Positions 11,464 through 23,800 of a stretch of 64,000 nucleotides of DNA are shown here, piece after piece. Below the pieces are notes generated by a model. That model worked only from the letters and a program-made list of their open reading frames with translations. It was not told the DNA's origin and searched no databases. This DNA is from Hofstenia miamia (lineage: Eukaryota; Xenacoelomorpha; Acoela), in the NCBI GenBank assembly GCA_004352715.1, contig SCFE01000089.1:43707-107706 (forward strand), read 5' to 3'. The translations under genes and the position numbers were made by a program. Positions within the stretch are counted from its first letter, which is position 1; each line of letters opens with the position of its first letter.

Positions 11464-12463
11464 NNNNNNNNNNNNNNNNNNNNNNNNNNNNNNNNNNNNN
11501 NNNNNNNNNNNNNNNNNNNNNNNNNNNNNNNNNNNNNNNNNNNNNNNNNNNNNNNNNNNNNNNNNNNNNNNNNNNNNNNNNNNNNNNNNNNNNNNNNNNN
11601 NNNNNNNNNNNNNNNNNNNNNNNNNNNNNNNNNNNNNNNNNNNNNNNNNNNNNNNNNNNNNNNNNNNNNNNNNNNNNNNNNNNNNNNNNNNNNNNNNNNN
11701 NNNNNNNNNNNNNNNNNNNNNNNNNNNNNNNNNNNNNNNNNNNNNNNNNNNNNNNNNNNNNNNNNNNNNNNNNNNNNNNNNNNNNNNNNNNNNNNNNNNN
11801 NNNNNNNNNNNNNNNNNNNNNNNNNNNNNNNNNNNNNNNNNNNNNNNNNNNNNNNNNNNNNNNNNNNNNNNNNNNNNNNNNNNNNNNNNNNNNNNNNNNN
11901 NNNNNNNNNNNNNNNNNNNNNNNNNNNNNNNNNNNNNNNNNNNNNNNNNNNNNNNNNNNNNNNNNNNNNNNNNNNNNNNNNNNNNNNNNNNNNNNNNNNN
12001 NNNNNNNNNNNNNNNNNNNNNNNNNNNNNNNNNNNNNNNNNNNNNNNNNNNNNNNNNNNNNNNNNNNNNNNNNNNNNNNNNNNNNNNNNNNNNNNNNNNN
12101 NNNNNNNNNNNNNNNNNNNNNNNNNNNNNNNNNNNNNNNNNNNNNNNNNNNNNNNNNNNNNNNNNNNNNNNNNNNNNNNNNNNNNNNNNNNNNNNNNNNN
12201 NNNNNNNNNNNNNNNNNNNNNNNNNNNNNNNNNNNNNNNNNNNNNNNNNNNNNNNNNNNNNNNNNNNNNNNNNNNNNNNNNNNNNNNNNNNNNNNNNNNN
12301 NNNNNNNNNNNNNNNNNNNNNNNNNNNNNNNNNNNNNNNNNNNNNNNNNNNNNNNNNNNNNNNNNNNNNNNNNNNNNNNNNNNNNNNNNNNNNNNNNNNN
12401 NNNNNNNNNNNNNNNNNNNNNNNNNNNNNNNNNNNNNNNNNNNNNNNNNNNNNNNNNNNNNNN
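11464..12463. other. Assembly gap of exactly 1000 N
   Basis: The round length indicates an unsized scaffold join. The contig to its right (12464-13613) is only about 1.15 kb and is bounded by another 1000-N gap, so its placement here is weakly supported. Confidence 0.95.
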
Positions 12464-12682
12464 AAATATCTGGCTGAGCTTTGAACGAATATTTGATTAG
12501 TCCTAAATTTTCTGAATGAGAGGAGTTTGTTAATTTATTGCTTTTTGTAGTAAATAATCGATTAGGAAATATATAATTGTGACAATTAGCTTAATATTTT
12601 CATTTAAATTATTTAGCTGGAAATTGCAATGAAAGTAGATTTTTCCAAACTCCTGTTTCAACATTTTCTTTCTCCTACGCAG

Positions 12683-13252
12683 ATATTAAAGAGCCATGTT
12701 CTATTACTGCTTCATTTCCCAAATTTAAAGGTTTCAAATATATATTCACCATGCGTGTTCCGTATTTTTGGACGTTTGATTACGGTATCAATTATGAGGA
12801 CATTTTAAAAAATATGGAAATTGCGCATAAAAATCCCAAGAAGTCCAATTGTCATCGTGGCTACACAAATACTCTAAGGGTATTTTTAATGTTTTAATTA
12901 ATTTGACCTTCGTTTAGATCACGAGAACTGAATATGTTTTCAGTGAAATGAAAGGGGCAGAGTGCCATANTCGTGGCTACACAAATACTCTAAGGGTATT
13001 TTTAATGTTTTAATTAATTTGACATTCCTTTAGATCACGAGAACTGAATATGTTTTCAGTGAAATGAAGGGGGCAGAGTGCCATATCGTATTACAATCAA
13101 TAGAAGATCCAATTGGCTTAGTCACAATGTTATATAATGGTTCTTATCCACATCTTAATAGAGATCTCGCCGCAGACATGTTAGATCATCGCAAAATAAC
13201 CATTGTGGTTCAAGCCAGTATTCTTTGCCTTAAAACGCATAATGCAGCTTAA
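12683..13252 (+). CDS. Unrecognised secreted-protein gene, 3' exons of an additional copy (partial)
   Basis: Near-identical to the last two exons of the gene at 25792-31918. The exon at 12683-12879 follows a pyrimidine-rich acceptor (CTCCTACGCAG) and ends at a GTATTT donor. A 38-bp intron (12880-12917) leads to the last exon, which ends with TAA at 13250-13252. A single N at 12970 joins overlapping contigs, so part of exon 3, the intron and the start of the last exon appear twice; the complete last exon is 13034-13252. The product carries cysteines at the EPC, SNCH, AECH and SILC positions. No known domain was recognised. Because this contig floats between two 1000-N gaps, it may be an allele or a misplaced tandem copy. 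Within the contig, the stop codon is followed 308 bp later by exon 1 of another copy, which argues for a real head-to-tail tandem. Confidence 0.65.
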
Positions 13253-13470
13253 TAATTTTAATAATAATAATAATAATACTATTTCAATTGCACCTTATTA
13301 AAGGTGTGTTAATAATAATTAAAACTTATTGTAAAATTTAGTTAATGATCTTAGTCATTTTTGTAAGATGCAACTAAGCTTTAATATTGTTCAAATTAAG
13401 AAAAACTTGCTAGCTGATCAAGTAATATTTAACAAATTAAATTGAGCGAAATAACGCTTACGTAGGAACA

Positions 13471-13538
13471 GCCATATTGGCAGACGAATCATTTGAAATT
13501 TAAATCAGCAGGTACTTTTGTAGAATTTTTATAAATAG
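13471..13538 (+). promoter_or_regulatory. Conserved palindrome plus TATA-like box (copy at 13.5 kb)
   Basis: GCCATATTGGCAGA at 13471, containing the inverted repeat GCCA-TAT-TGGC, lies 59 bp upstream of TATAAATAG (13530-13538), which is 31 bp before the exon-1 ATG. The same spacing occurs upstream of the copies at 25.2 and 25.7 kb. Confidence 0.55.
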
Positions 13539-13560
13539 CTTTGATTCAACCAGAATTTTG

Positions 13561-13613
13561 ATGAACAATAAATTCTTCGGAGTTTATTTTATTTTCATTC
13601 TACTCTTATCTGT
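13561..13613 (+). CDS. Signal-peptide exon 1 of the secreted-protein family (second tandem copy, truncated by gap)
   Basis: ATG at 13561 opens a frame MNNKFFGVYFIFILLLS, a short basic/polar N terminus followed by a long hydrophobic core, as in a secretory signal peptide. It differs from the copy at 25792 by two silent changes and by a missing G at the expected donor, right at the gap edge, where base quality is doubtful. The 1000-N gap at 13614 removes the donor and the following exons. It is preceded by the conserved palindrome/TATA arrangement. The preceding copy's stop codon is only 308 bp upstream, so the two copies are head to tail. Confidence 0.6.
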
Positions 13614-14613
13614 NNNNNNNNNNNNNNNNNNNNNNNNNNNNNNNNNNNNNNNNNNNNNNNNNNNNNNNNNNNNNNNNNNNNNNNNNNNNNNNNNNNNNNN
13701 NNNNNNNNNNNNNNNNNNNNNNNNNNNNNNNNNNNNNNNNNNNNNNNNNNNNNNNNNNNNNNNNNNNNNNNNNNNNNNNNNNNNNNNNNNNNNNNNNNNN
13801 NNNNNNNNNNNNNNNNNNNNNNNNNNNNNNNNNNNNNNNNNNNNNNNNNNNNNNNNNNNNNNNNNNNNNNNNNNNNNNNNNNNNNNNNNNNNNNNNNNNN
13901 NNNNNNNNNNNNNNNNNNNNNNNNNNNNNNNNNNNNNNNNNNNNNNNNNNNNNNNNNNNNNNNNNNNNNNNNNNNNNNNNNNNNNNNNNNNNNNNNNNNN
14001 NNNNNNNNNNNNNNNNNNNNNNNNNNNNNNNNNNNNNNNNNNNNNNNNNNNNNNNNNNNNNNNNNNNNNNNNNNNNNNNNNNNNNNNNNNNNNNNNNNNN
14101 NNNNNNNNNNNNNNNNNNNNNNNNNNNNNNNNNNNNNNNNNNNNNNNNNNNNNNNNNNNNNNNNNNNNNNNNNNNNNNNNNNNNNNNNNNNNNNNNNNNN
14201 NNNNNNNNNNNNNNNNNNNNNNNNNNNNNNNNNNNNNNNNNNNNNNNNNNNNNNNNNNNNNNNNNNNNNNNNNNNNNNNNNNNNNNNNNNNNNNNNNNNN
14301 NNNNNNNNNNNNNNNNNNNNNNNNNNNNNNNNNNNNNNNNNNNNNNNNNNNNNNNNNNNNNNNNNNNNNNNNNNNNNNNNNNNNNNNNNNNNNNNNNNNN
14401 NNNNNNNNNNNNNNNNNNNNNNNNNNNNNNNNNNNNNNNNNNNNNNNNNNNNNNNNNNNNNNNNNNNNNNNNNNNNNNNNNNNNNNNNNNNNNNNNNNNN
14501 NNNNNNNNNNNNNNNNNNNNNNNNNNNNNNNNNNNNNNNNNNNNNNNNNNNNNNNNNNNNNNNNNNNNNNNNNNNNNNNNNNNNNNNNNNNNNNNNNNNN
14601 NNNNNNNNNNNNN
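13614..14613. other. Assembly gap of exactly 1000 N
   Basis: Unsized scaffold join that truncates the exon-1 copy at 13561. Confidence 0.95.
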
Positions 14614-15230
14614 TAATAACCCTAAAGATATAAAAGTACATGTTAGCCCTTTATACATGTGAACAATCAATGCAGTCAGTGATAAATAAATTTCATAACT
14701 TCATCTGAAGTCAGATAATTTACTACTAGGCAATCAATCAAACAACCAAGAAAAATGAGATCTAATAAACATTGCCTTTCTCCCAAGGGTTAACCTAACA
14801 ATAGTAATGATAATAATAATTGTTGAGTAACAAATGATAGGAAAGCAATAACAAATAAAGCACCCTATTCTTACACCTAACCTAAAAGCACATCAAGTAA
14901 ACAATGACTACCAGNTTATGTACCCTCGAATTAACTGCTCACTTTTTAGGTGACGAAGCCATGAGGTAACCTCTATAATGATCTCCTAGTGGGCATCTGC
15001 CTGAAGCAGATTTCCACATCCAGTTTCACCATTCCATCCGATGCTTTATCAACTTCTTACAGTGTTTTAATCTATTTATAGTATTTCCAAAAAGAAGTAC
15101 CAGTCGATTCAAATTTAAACTTTCTGCCAAGATGGCAGCTAAACATAATGTAAGCGTCATTTAGTCAAAAGTATTTTTATCAACAAACACAGATATCTCT
15201 TTTTTGACACATGTTGTTTCTTAGTTGCAT
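14614..15230 (+). mobile_element. Repeat-unit fragment joined to an LTR fragment
   Basis: 14614-14914 repeats 15597-15896 (the 1065-bp unit). After the single N at 14915 the sequence carries the LTR signature of the Gypsy-like family in this window: TTTTTAGGTGACGAAGCCAT, then CTGCCTGAAGCAGATTTCCA. The match to the LTRs at 20.25 and 26.6 kb supports this. No coding sequence was seen. Confidence 0.6.
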
Positions 15231-17370
15231 TTTACAAATAAATCTGAAATAATAACAATTGATTTAATTACAATATTTTTAATCAACTTCTTTTTGATCT
15301 TAATCTCTTCTTGCGACGTGTTTGCAGCTTATTTCTGAGTTTGTTTGGATGATGCTACACAATACATTAGAGGATACTTGATATTTGCGAATTAATCCAG
15401 CTTCACTCAGACAACATTGAAGGAAATACCAATAGTTGACCTAGTACGTGGAATGTTGTCTCAGAAAATGTGTGTGTGTGTGTGTGTATTGTGTTAATAA
15501 TTTAGTGCATTGATTGTCCTTGTTATTGTTGCAATTAAAATATAAGAAAGCAGTGACACAACAATGGTGTTTTAGCTTATTATCTTTCCCTACATGTAAT
15601 AACCCTAAAGATATAAAAGTACATGTTAGCCCTTTATACATGTGAACAATCAATGCAGTCAGTGATAAATAAATTTCATAACTTCATCTGAAGTCAGATA
15701 ATTTACTACTAGGCAATCAATCAAACAACCAAGAAAAATGAGATCTAATAAACATTGCCTTTCTCCCAAGGGTTAATCTAACAATAGTAATGATAATAAT
15801 AATTGTTGAGTAACAAATGATAGGAAAGCAATAACAAATAAAGCACCCTATTCTTACACCTAACCTAAAAGCACATCAAGTAAACAATGACTACCAGCCA
15901 CACTTCCTTTTGAATGGTTATTGTGTGCAGGTTGTTCCAGACTTCCTTTAACTGCAGTTGGGGACCACTGTCAGGATTACTCTAGTGCTTCTACAGCTTA
16001 GCTTTCAGTTTAATTTAATAAAATAACCTGACAAAAACAAAGAAGTAAATCCAATGAATTTTGTTCATCATCAAATATATCAATTGCACTTTTTTTATAC
16101 TTAGTAATAATAAGCAATCAAACACTTGGCTAGTACCTGTCTAATCGATGTTGTTGTGTATTTACTATTTTCCCTCTTTTTTCTTTGTCTGCCATTTTAA
16201 ATATGTCAGCATTAATTAGCATTTGAGTTTTGTTCTTTTTCTATTTGCCAAAAGTACTGCCAAGCAAATTATTATAGAAATACTGCTTTTATAATTTTAC
16301 AAATAAATCTGAAATAATAACAATTGATTTAATTACAATATTTTTAATCAACTTCTTTTTGATCTTAATCTCTTCTTGCGACGTGTTTGCAGCTTATTTC
16401 TGAGTTTGTTTGGATGATGCTACACAATACATTAGAGGATACTTGATATTTGCGAATTAATCCAGCTTCACTCAGACAACATTGAAGGAAATACCAATAG
16501 TTGACCTAGTACGTGGAATGTTGTCTCAGAAAATGTGTGTGTGTGTGTGTGTATTGTGTTAATAATTTAGTGCATTGATTGTCCTTGTTATTGTTGCAAT
16601 TAAAATATAAGAAAGCAGTGACACAACAATGGTGTTTTAGCTTATTATCTTTCCCTACATGTAATAACCCTAAAGATATAAAAGTACATGTTAGCCCTTT
16701 ATACATGTGAACAATCAATGCAGTCAGTGATAAATAAATTTCATAACTTCATCTGAAGTCAGATAATTTACTACTAGGCAATCAATCAAACAACCAAGAA
16801 AAATGAGATCTAATAAACATTGCCTTTCTCCCAAGGGTTAATCTAACAATAGTAATGATAATAATAATTGTTGAGTAACAAATGATAGGAAAGCAATAAC
16901 AAATAAAGCACCCTATTCTTACACCTAACCTAAAAGCACATCAAGTAAACAATGACTACCAGCCACACTTCCTTTTGAATGGTTATTGTGTGCAGGTTGT
17001 TCCAGACTTCCTTTAACTGCAGTTGGGGACCACTGTCAGGATTACTCTAGTGCTTCTACAGCTTAGCTTTCAGTTTAATTTAATAAAATAACCTGACAAA
17101 AACAAAGAAGTAAATCCAATGAATTTTGTTCATCATCAAATATATCAATTGCACTTTTTTTATACTTAGTAATAATAAGCAATCAAACACTTGGCTAGTA
17201 CCTGTCTAATCGATGTTGTTGTGTATTTACTATTTTCCCTCTTTTTTCTTTGTCTGCCATTTTAAATATGTCAGCATTAATTAGCATTTGAGTTTTGTTC
17301 TTTTTCTATTTGCCAAAAGTACTGCCAAGCAAATTATTATAGAAATACTGCTTTTATAATTTTACAAATA
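15231..17370. repeat. Two tandem copies of a 1065-bp unit
   Basis: TTTACAAATA occurs at 15231, 16296 and 17361, exactly 1065 bp apart, and the sequence between is essentially identical in both copies. Each unit contains a (TG)n tract (15471-15487; 16536-16552). A diverged relative of part of the unit appears at 18110-18560 beside Gypsy coding, so the unit may be LTR or untranslated sequence of that retroelement. It could be a recent tandem duplication or an assembly artefact; no N separates these two copies. No gene inside. Confidence 0.75.
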
Positions 17371-17559
17371 ATATAATTAATAATAATCATGTGTTTACAA
17401 TTATTCATTATTTTACTTGAGTCTTATTTCTTTCCACTCCTTCCCTCATCTTGACCACACATGATTTTGTTAGATTATGTTACAATAACGTATCTCATGT
17501 GCGAGCAGAGAATTATTATCAGTGCATCCAATGATTTAAAAGAATAATTAACTCTGTTG

Positions 17560-17819
17560 ACACTTGGGAGCTGATTCTACATAAAGAGCTATTCAAAAAA
17601 TCAGGGGAAGAAGTCTTTAAAATAAAATTAAAAGATGGGATAATAAAGAGAATAAAACAAAAAGACCTCAAATGCCAAATGTGTGGAAATAAGGGTCACA
17701 CAAAAAGGTTCTGTAAGCACCAAATAAATCTCATAGAAGAAGAAGAGGCATACTTTGAAGAAGAGGATCTGTTAGAAGATTGTAGAATCATGCCAATCCA
17801 CTGTGATTGTGTTAATTAG
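17560..17819 (+). pseudogene. Gypsy-like retrotransposon gag (nucleocapsid) fragment
   Basis: The + frame contains CQMCGNKGHTKRFC, a CCHC zinc knuckle (C-x2-C-x4-H-x4-C) typical of retroelement nucleocapsid, followed by an acidic stretch (EEEEAYFEEED) and a stop at 17817-17819. In the element this domain packages its RNA. The upstream gag is not continuous. Protease and RT follow downstream on the same strand after a small gap and decayed sequence, giving the usual gag-pol order. Confidence 0.85.
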
Positions 17820-18033
17820 AGAAAACTATTACTTTTCTTAGATTAACTGTTAAGCAGAGTTGACACTTTTCTGATTTCTCTCCTTTATAATAAGTGTGCA
17901 GTTTATTAAACTAATTTAATATGCAAGAGCCCTTTTAGCTACTTAATTCACTCCAACTTATTTAGATAAAGCAGAGATACTGAAAGACAGGATCAACACT
18001 CAAAAGTAGACGTGCATATCCAGGAGCACATCC

Positions 18034-18051
18034 NNNNNNNNNNNNNNNNNN
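18034..18051. other. Short assembly gap
   Basis: 18 N. The flanking sequence to the right (18110-18560) is a diverged relative of the 1065-bp repeat unit. Confidence 0.95.
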
Positions 18052-18619
18052 TGCTCCAGCATACCTTTAACCGGATGAGGGAACGACTATACAACTACCC
18101 TAGGTCATAGACGTTTAGCTTTCCATCAGAATATATAAAATAACCTGACAAGAGAAAATAAATCCAAAGTAGATTTGCTCATCATTAATTACATCATGTT
18201 CAGTATATTTATAGCACTTGGTAATAAACAACTAAATACTCGACTAGTACCTGTTAATCATTCTTGTTTACAGTTTTTCCCTTGTTTAATATTTCGCTAT
18301 GATTACGCAACATCAGCGTTAATTTGACTATGCTGTTTGACCATCTTTTGTTTTGTCAAAATACTGTTGAGCATAATTTTAAATATAATTGCACAAAACA
18401 TTTACAAAATGAAAATAATCAATCCTATCATGTTTTACATTTTAATCATTATAATCAATATTTATAATTTTAGTCTTTGTTTCCTTCATCCTTTTCTCTC
18501 ATCTTGACCACTCATGATAGTTTGATGGATTATGTCACAAGATGATGGGGGCCAAGAAGAAAGTGAAGAAAGTGAAAACATAGATATCAACAATTTAAAC
18601 TAGAGGGAGCACCATCCCT

Positions 18620-20230
18620 GAGAAAATGAGCACCCATTCTAATAGTCACAGACCTAATTAAAACTAATACAATAACTATTGTAATCAATGGAGTAATGGT
18701 CAAAGCATAAATAGATATGGGAGCAGTGATATTGATTATAGCTGATGACTGCACATTAAAAATAGGATTCACAAAACAAAACCTAAACACTGAAAAAAGT
18801 AGACTGATAAATGCATCAGGGGATTACATAGACATAAAAGGCAAGCTGCAAGATGTACCAATCAGAATAGCTAATACTAGGTTTCAACAGATATTTACAG
18901 TAATCAATACAAAAAGAAATCCATTACCATATAAAATCATATTGGGAAATGATTTCTTAACAAACAATGGATGTATAATAAATTATACAAATAAGACAAT
19001 AACAGTCCAGGAGGAAATCATGACAACATATGAGGAAGAAGAAGAAAACAACACAATACAATTTAAATTTATGGAGGACACAAAAATATTACCAAACAAT
19101 TATAAAATGTGTCAAATTGAAACAGAAGACAAGATAGACACTGAGATAATGATATATGATCAAATGGGAATAAATACGAAAAAACTGTTGATTCTGTACA
19201 GTTTATGTACAGTGAGAAAAGGTAAAGGGGCAATACCAATATTAAATGTGATGAACCATACTGTCAACATAAAGAGAGGTACAGTGAAAATACAAGGAAA
19301 GAAAATAAAATCTGAGAAGTCAATGGTAGATAAAACTATTAATATAATTGAAAAAGAAGACAAACAAGAGTACCAGATACCAGAGATAAAAGACAAAGAC
19401 TATCAACACCTGAAGCAAAAAGAAAAACAGGAATTTATTAAGGTCTAGAACAAAAATAAAAAGTTATTTAATTTCAGGGAAGTAAGTGTGGGTAAGGCAG
19501 TGGGTGAAACTCACAAAATCATTACAACAACCGATGAACCCATAAGATTATCATGTAGACGAGTGCCAGAAAATCTCAAAGAAAACTACAACACAATACT
19601 CAATGAATTGATAGATAACAATATCATTTGACTAAGCAAAAGCCTTAGGCCATGCCAATGGTATTTGTAAAACAAGGTAAGAAGTACAGATTATGTATAG
19701 ATTTCAACAAACTTAATGATATAATGAAAAAGGATGCATACCCATTACTGAAAATAGATAACATTATTTATGAAGCCAGTAAGAACTAATATTACACATG
19801 AATTGATTTATGTAAAGCCTACTGGCAAGTACCAATGGAACCCAAAGATATTGAAAAAACTGCATTCATAACACCTTACAGACTGTTTGAGTGGATGTAT
19901 ATGGCTTTCAACCTGTGTAATGCATCTGCTACATTTCAAAGATATGTAACAAAAGTGCCCAAACAGAATAACAAGAAAATGGAAGTTGGAGCAAGTGCTT
20001 ATATAGATGATGTATTAATAGCAAGCAATACAATAGAAGAACATATGAAAAAACTTGATAGAACACTAACATTCCTATATCATGCAGGGCTATGAGTAAA
20101 TGGAAAAAAGTGAAAAATTCTGAAGACAGAAGTTGTATTTCTTGGAAGACAGATACAGAAGGGAAAAATTAAAATGAAAAATAATGCAAGAGAATTGATT
20201 CAAAATATAAACAGTTTGAGAAATAAAAAA
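18620..20230 (+). pseudogene. Gypsy-like retrotransposon pol: protease and reverse transcriptase, decayed
   Basis: The protease domain contains IDMGAVILIIADD, where the family normally has D-T/S-G-A, and later IILGNDFLTNNGC, the LG-x-DFL flap-like motif. An in-frame stop sits just before IDMG. The long open part is 18717-19448. RT follows from about 19490 with several frame changes: KYRLCIDFNKLND, VPMEPKDIEKTAFITP, FNLCNASATFQRYV and AYIDDVLIAS, the last being the YxDD catalytic box. The coding ends near 20230, where an LTR begins in the same orientation. RNase H and integrase are missing, so this is an internally deleted copy. The protease Thr-to-Met change and the stops indicate it is dead. 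Confidence 0.87.
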
Positions 20231-20245
20231 GATGTCCAGGTTTAT

Positions 20246-20760
20246 GTAACATCCTCTACCAGGCATTATTACTGTGTGTTCTGTTGTTACTCTATAACAT
20301 TGGTTGTATATTTGTGGGTAGGGATTTACTAACTTGATACTGCTTTAGCTTCTGTGTATTTCTGTCAACTTAACTTAATGAGGTTTAACAATCCACTATT
20401 TAGGTGACAAAGCCATGCATCATTTTCTCCAATGATCAATAGTGGGCCTCTGCCTAAAGCTGATCTCCACATCCAGTTTCACTTGTTCACCAAGGATCCA
20501 CTTGGTTGAGTTCCACCTCTCAGCTCATTGATATAACTTATGTGTACCCTATCTGAGCTTGGTGCATACTCAAGACAAGACACAATTTGACTTAGTATCT
20601 TTTGTAAAAGTATTTCATGTTAATGCAACCAGAATTGTTACTAGCTGCTCTATTAATATTAGATGTAGCCATTACCAAAATATATTTGCTTTAATAACTT
20701 GCCTAATAGTTGGCAGCCTCCTAACCTACATTTAATTTCTATCATTAGCATCATCTGCAC
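20246..20760 (+). mobile_element. LTR of the Gypsy-like family (+ orientation)
   Basis: Begins TGTAACATCCTCTACC, a TG start as LTRs have. It contains the shared signature TTTAGGTGACAAAGCCATG and CTGCCTAAAGCTGATCTCCA. It aligns, inverted, with 26638 down to about 26110, which fixes the family and the start. The 3' boundary is uncertain. It directly follows the truncated RT and could be the 3' LTR of that copy. Confidence 0.65.
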
Positions 20761-20874
20761 ATCAGCCTGGCTAGTGTGGGCTAAATCTTCTCATATTTGG
20801 TTGTCTGGGTAGAAAAACTTTTCTCAGACTCTGTGTATTTGCTACATCTTTATAAAAGAAGCTAATGTTGTCCA

Positions 20875-23800
20875 TTACTTCCTGTTCAGTGATTTTGTTG
20901 GGGCCGTTTTGTTTATCCTCATCATTGTTATGATTTCCACTCTTTTTGTAACATCAAAGTACTGATATTTATTCTCCCAGATATCTGTCCACACTATGTT
21001 GTTTAAACCAGAGAATAGCATTACTACTTTCAGATTATGGCTTTCAATTTTATTTCTTGAATCTTTTAGTTGTGTGTGAAAAGGTTTCCCTTGTGTGTAC
21101 ATTTGTTACAGGGTTATCATCCCTTCAATGTACACTCATTTGCAATATCATTCTTCAACATTATCTCCTTCAATCTCTTGTAATCATCACATTCTATTAC
21201 CATTCTCACTTTCTCTTTTGTGTTTACATATGACTTTTATTCATGTAGGAAGGCTTTGGAGACTTTGACCTCCTTTGGCAGTCTTCATCTTGGGAGGATC
21301 ATTGGTATCAATATCGTTTCCAGCAGCATGCATATCAGAATTTTCATTTTGATTTGTTCAAGTGGGCCCACTGTTGTTGGCGCCATTGCTAAACCTATTG
21401 TGGCAGGATAGTTCATTTTGTTCATAGTGCAGAATGTTTGTGTCAGTCCTCTTCTGCTCAGTTTTAATTGTATTTCTTCTTTTATATCTACTCTTGAGGT
21501 AATGCATTCAACATCCACTGCCAGTTGTTTATGTGGTTTAGTAGATTATCCAATTCTGTTCTAATGAATGCCTCTGTGAACATCAGTTTCATTGTTGCAA
21601 CTGTCTGTTGCTCTGTTATGTTTTGAAAGTTTCTTTCACTAAACTCTTTGGATTCTCTTGTCACCTTAATTTCAACTAGGAAGTGTATATCATCTGTATC
21701 TATCCACTTGATTGTTCTTGCTCGGCTCACTTCTCCCCACTTTTCAATGTTTATTCTGTCAATTGTTTGTTGTGTTTTTGGAGATAGTAATAACTGTGGA
21801 GATTTTAGCAGTTCCTCTTCTTCAATGATTTCTTTCTGTGATTTTGTTACCATTTCACAGACTTCCACTGGTTTGGTTAACCCGCCTTTTTTCATCATTT
21901 CTGTGCTCTTAATTATCTTGGTAAATGTACATTGCAGACTGTCTCACTCATAACTTTTTATTTCCTTCTTTAGTATTTTCTGCACATTCTTTTGCACTGC
22001 TCTGTTTCTAATCTCTTAGGTGCTCACTAGTTTTCATTTTATAATTTTCCTCATTGTGATCCACAGTTGGTTCTCCAGTTGTTTCAGCCATGTCTCTGAT
22101 GTTGCTCCCCACATATGCTTTTTCAGTGGTTCTTCAAATATTGTTATTTTGTTCAGGCATATCCCTGTCTTGTTTGCCATATCAACTATTGACATTTTCC
22201 CCATCAGGTTTTGCTCATTATGATGTGACTGATTATTTTTTCCATAGTCTGCATTGGTTTTTCTGCCTTGTTGGGAGACACCATTCTCTCAATATTGCCT
22301 TTAAGAAGCCAGTTCTTTGTTTGCATATTGATAGGGGTGAGTGCTATCTTGAATTTCTTGGCTTTCATTAATTTATTTCTCAAATGTCATGGCATCAGTA
22401 ATTTTATCTCTTTGTCCTCAGTTGTGAATATCACTAGTATCCATGCTGTGGTTCTGTATTGAATTTCTGGTGCATTTTTCTCTTCAAATACCAACTGCTG
22501 GAAATCCTTTTTTTGTTTTAGTTCATATGCCTGGTTTATTTCCATGAGTGCTAATTCTATTGATTTGTGGAACTTCCTTGATGGTGCCTCTATCCTTATT
22601 TCTGGCCCGTTCTCCTCTGTTTTCTTTTGTAATTTCATATTTTTCCAGATCTTCTGTATTTGTTGGAGGTGTTCCTGCCTCTGTGTTAGGCTGGACTTGA
22701 TGAAAAGTGTGTTGGCTTTTTCCAAGCCTTCCTTGTCCATCATTAATTCTATTGTTTTTGTCTGTTTATATAAGGTGATCACAATGCATGGGTCTACCAT
22801 TATTCTGTAGATCTGTGCCCAGTAGTCTATTTGTAGTTCAAATCTGATTAATTCTAATGTGGTTGTATCTGTTGGTGTTTTTTCCCAGGGGAATATATTT
22901 TCTGTATGCATGCATTCATCTAATAAGTGTTTGGGGATGGCATCAATCATTGATCTTGTGATTATTACCACTCTCACTTTCTGTACTTTTGCCATTCTTA
23001 ACATTTGGTCCACATTGTTCTCCAGGTTCTTGTTATATTCTTTTTCTTTCAAGACATGTATAATTGTTAAACTATCCTGATCCATGTTTATCTCCAGGAT
23101 TTCCACTATTTGATTTTTATATGCCATTATAGCTTGTGTTGTTTCTAGCATGAATTCGTCATCAAATATTATGTGCACCATACTACACATGTAGGGCCTC
23201 TCCAATGTTTTGTTCATATCTCATGGGTAGCTTATTATCACATTTACTTTTGGCCTGTTTTTTGCATCAAGTACTAGTGGTAAGTTTCTTCCCTCTGTTT
23301 TCACAATTTTTCTGATGTGTGATTTCATTTCTGGTGACAATTTCTCAAAAGCATTATAACACATTTTTGTTGTTCTGATAAAATGAGGGTGCAGCATTTC
23401 TCCATTGATCTTAGACATTTGTTTTCTCTCTTTTTAGATTGTATAGTTCTCTCTGAGGTTATGTCTGAGGAGGCATGTAGTTGTTTCATCTGTAATGGTA
23501 ATTTGCTGGCTGTGAATTGGTTCACAGTTACTCCCATCCGCACTTGACCAGTTGTGGTTCCTGTGGGGGTGACATCAGCCTCAAATCACTTTCATATCTC
23601 CATGGTTCTTCCACCACTTACACATTCCCCCTGGAACTCCAAGTGTCTCACAACACTTGAATCAGCATTGTGGACTCTTGGAAGGAAAGTTGTGCTGCTG
23701 TGCACCAGTTCTCTGTGTGCCATTGAATCAGCTGTTCAGATCTCTGGTGGGAGAGGCTATTTGTCCATTTGTCTCCCTGCCCTTGAATCAGCCTTGGGGA

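Noticed and set aside
15441-16718. Two identical 70-codon minus-strand ORFs (15441-15653, 16506-16718)
   Set aside because: They are the same sequence in the 1065-bp repeat, include the (TG)n tract as Thr-His repeats, and have no coding features.
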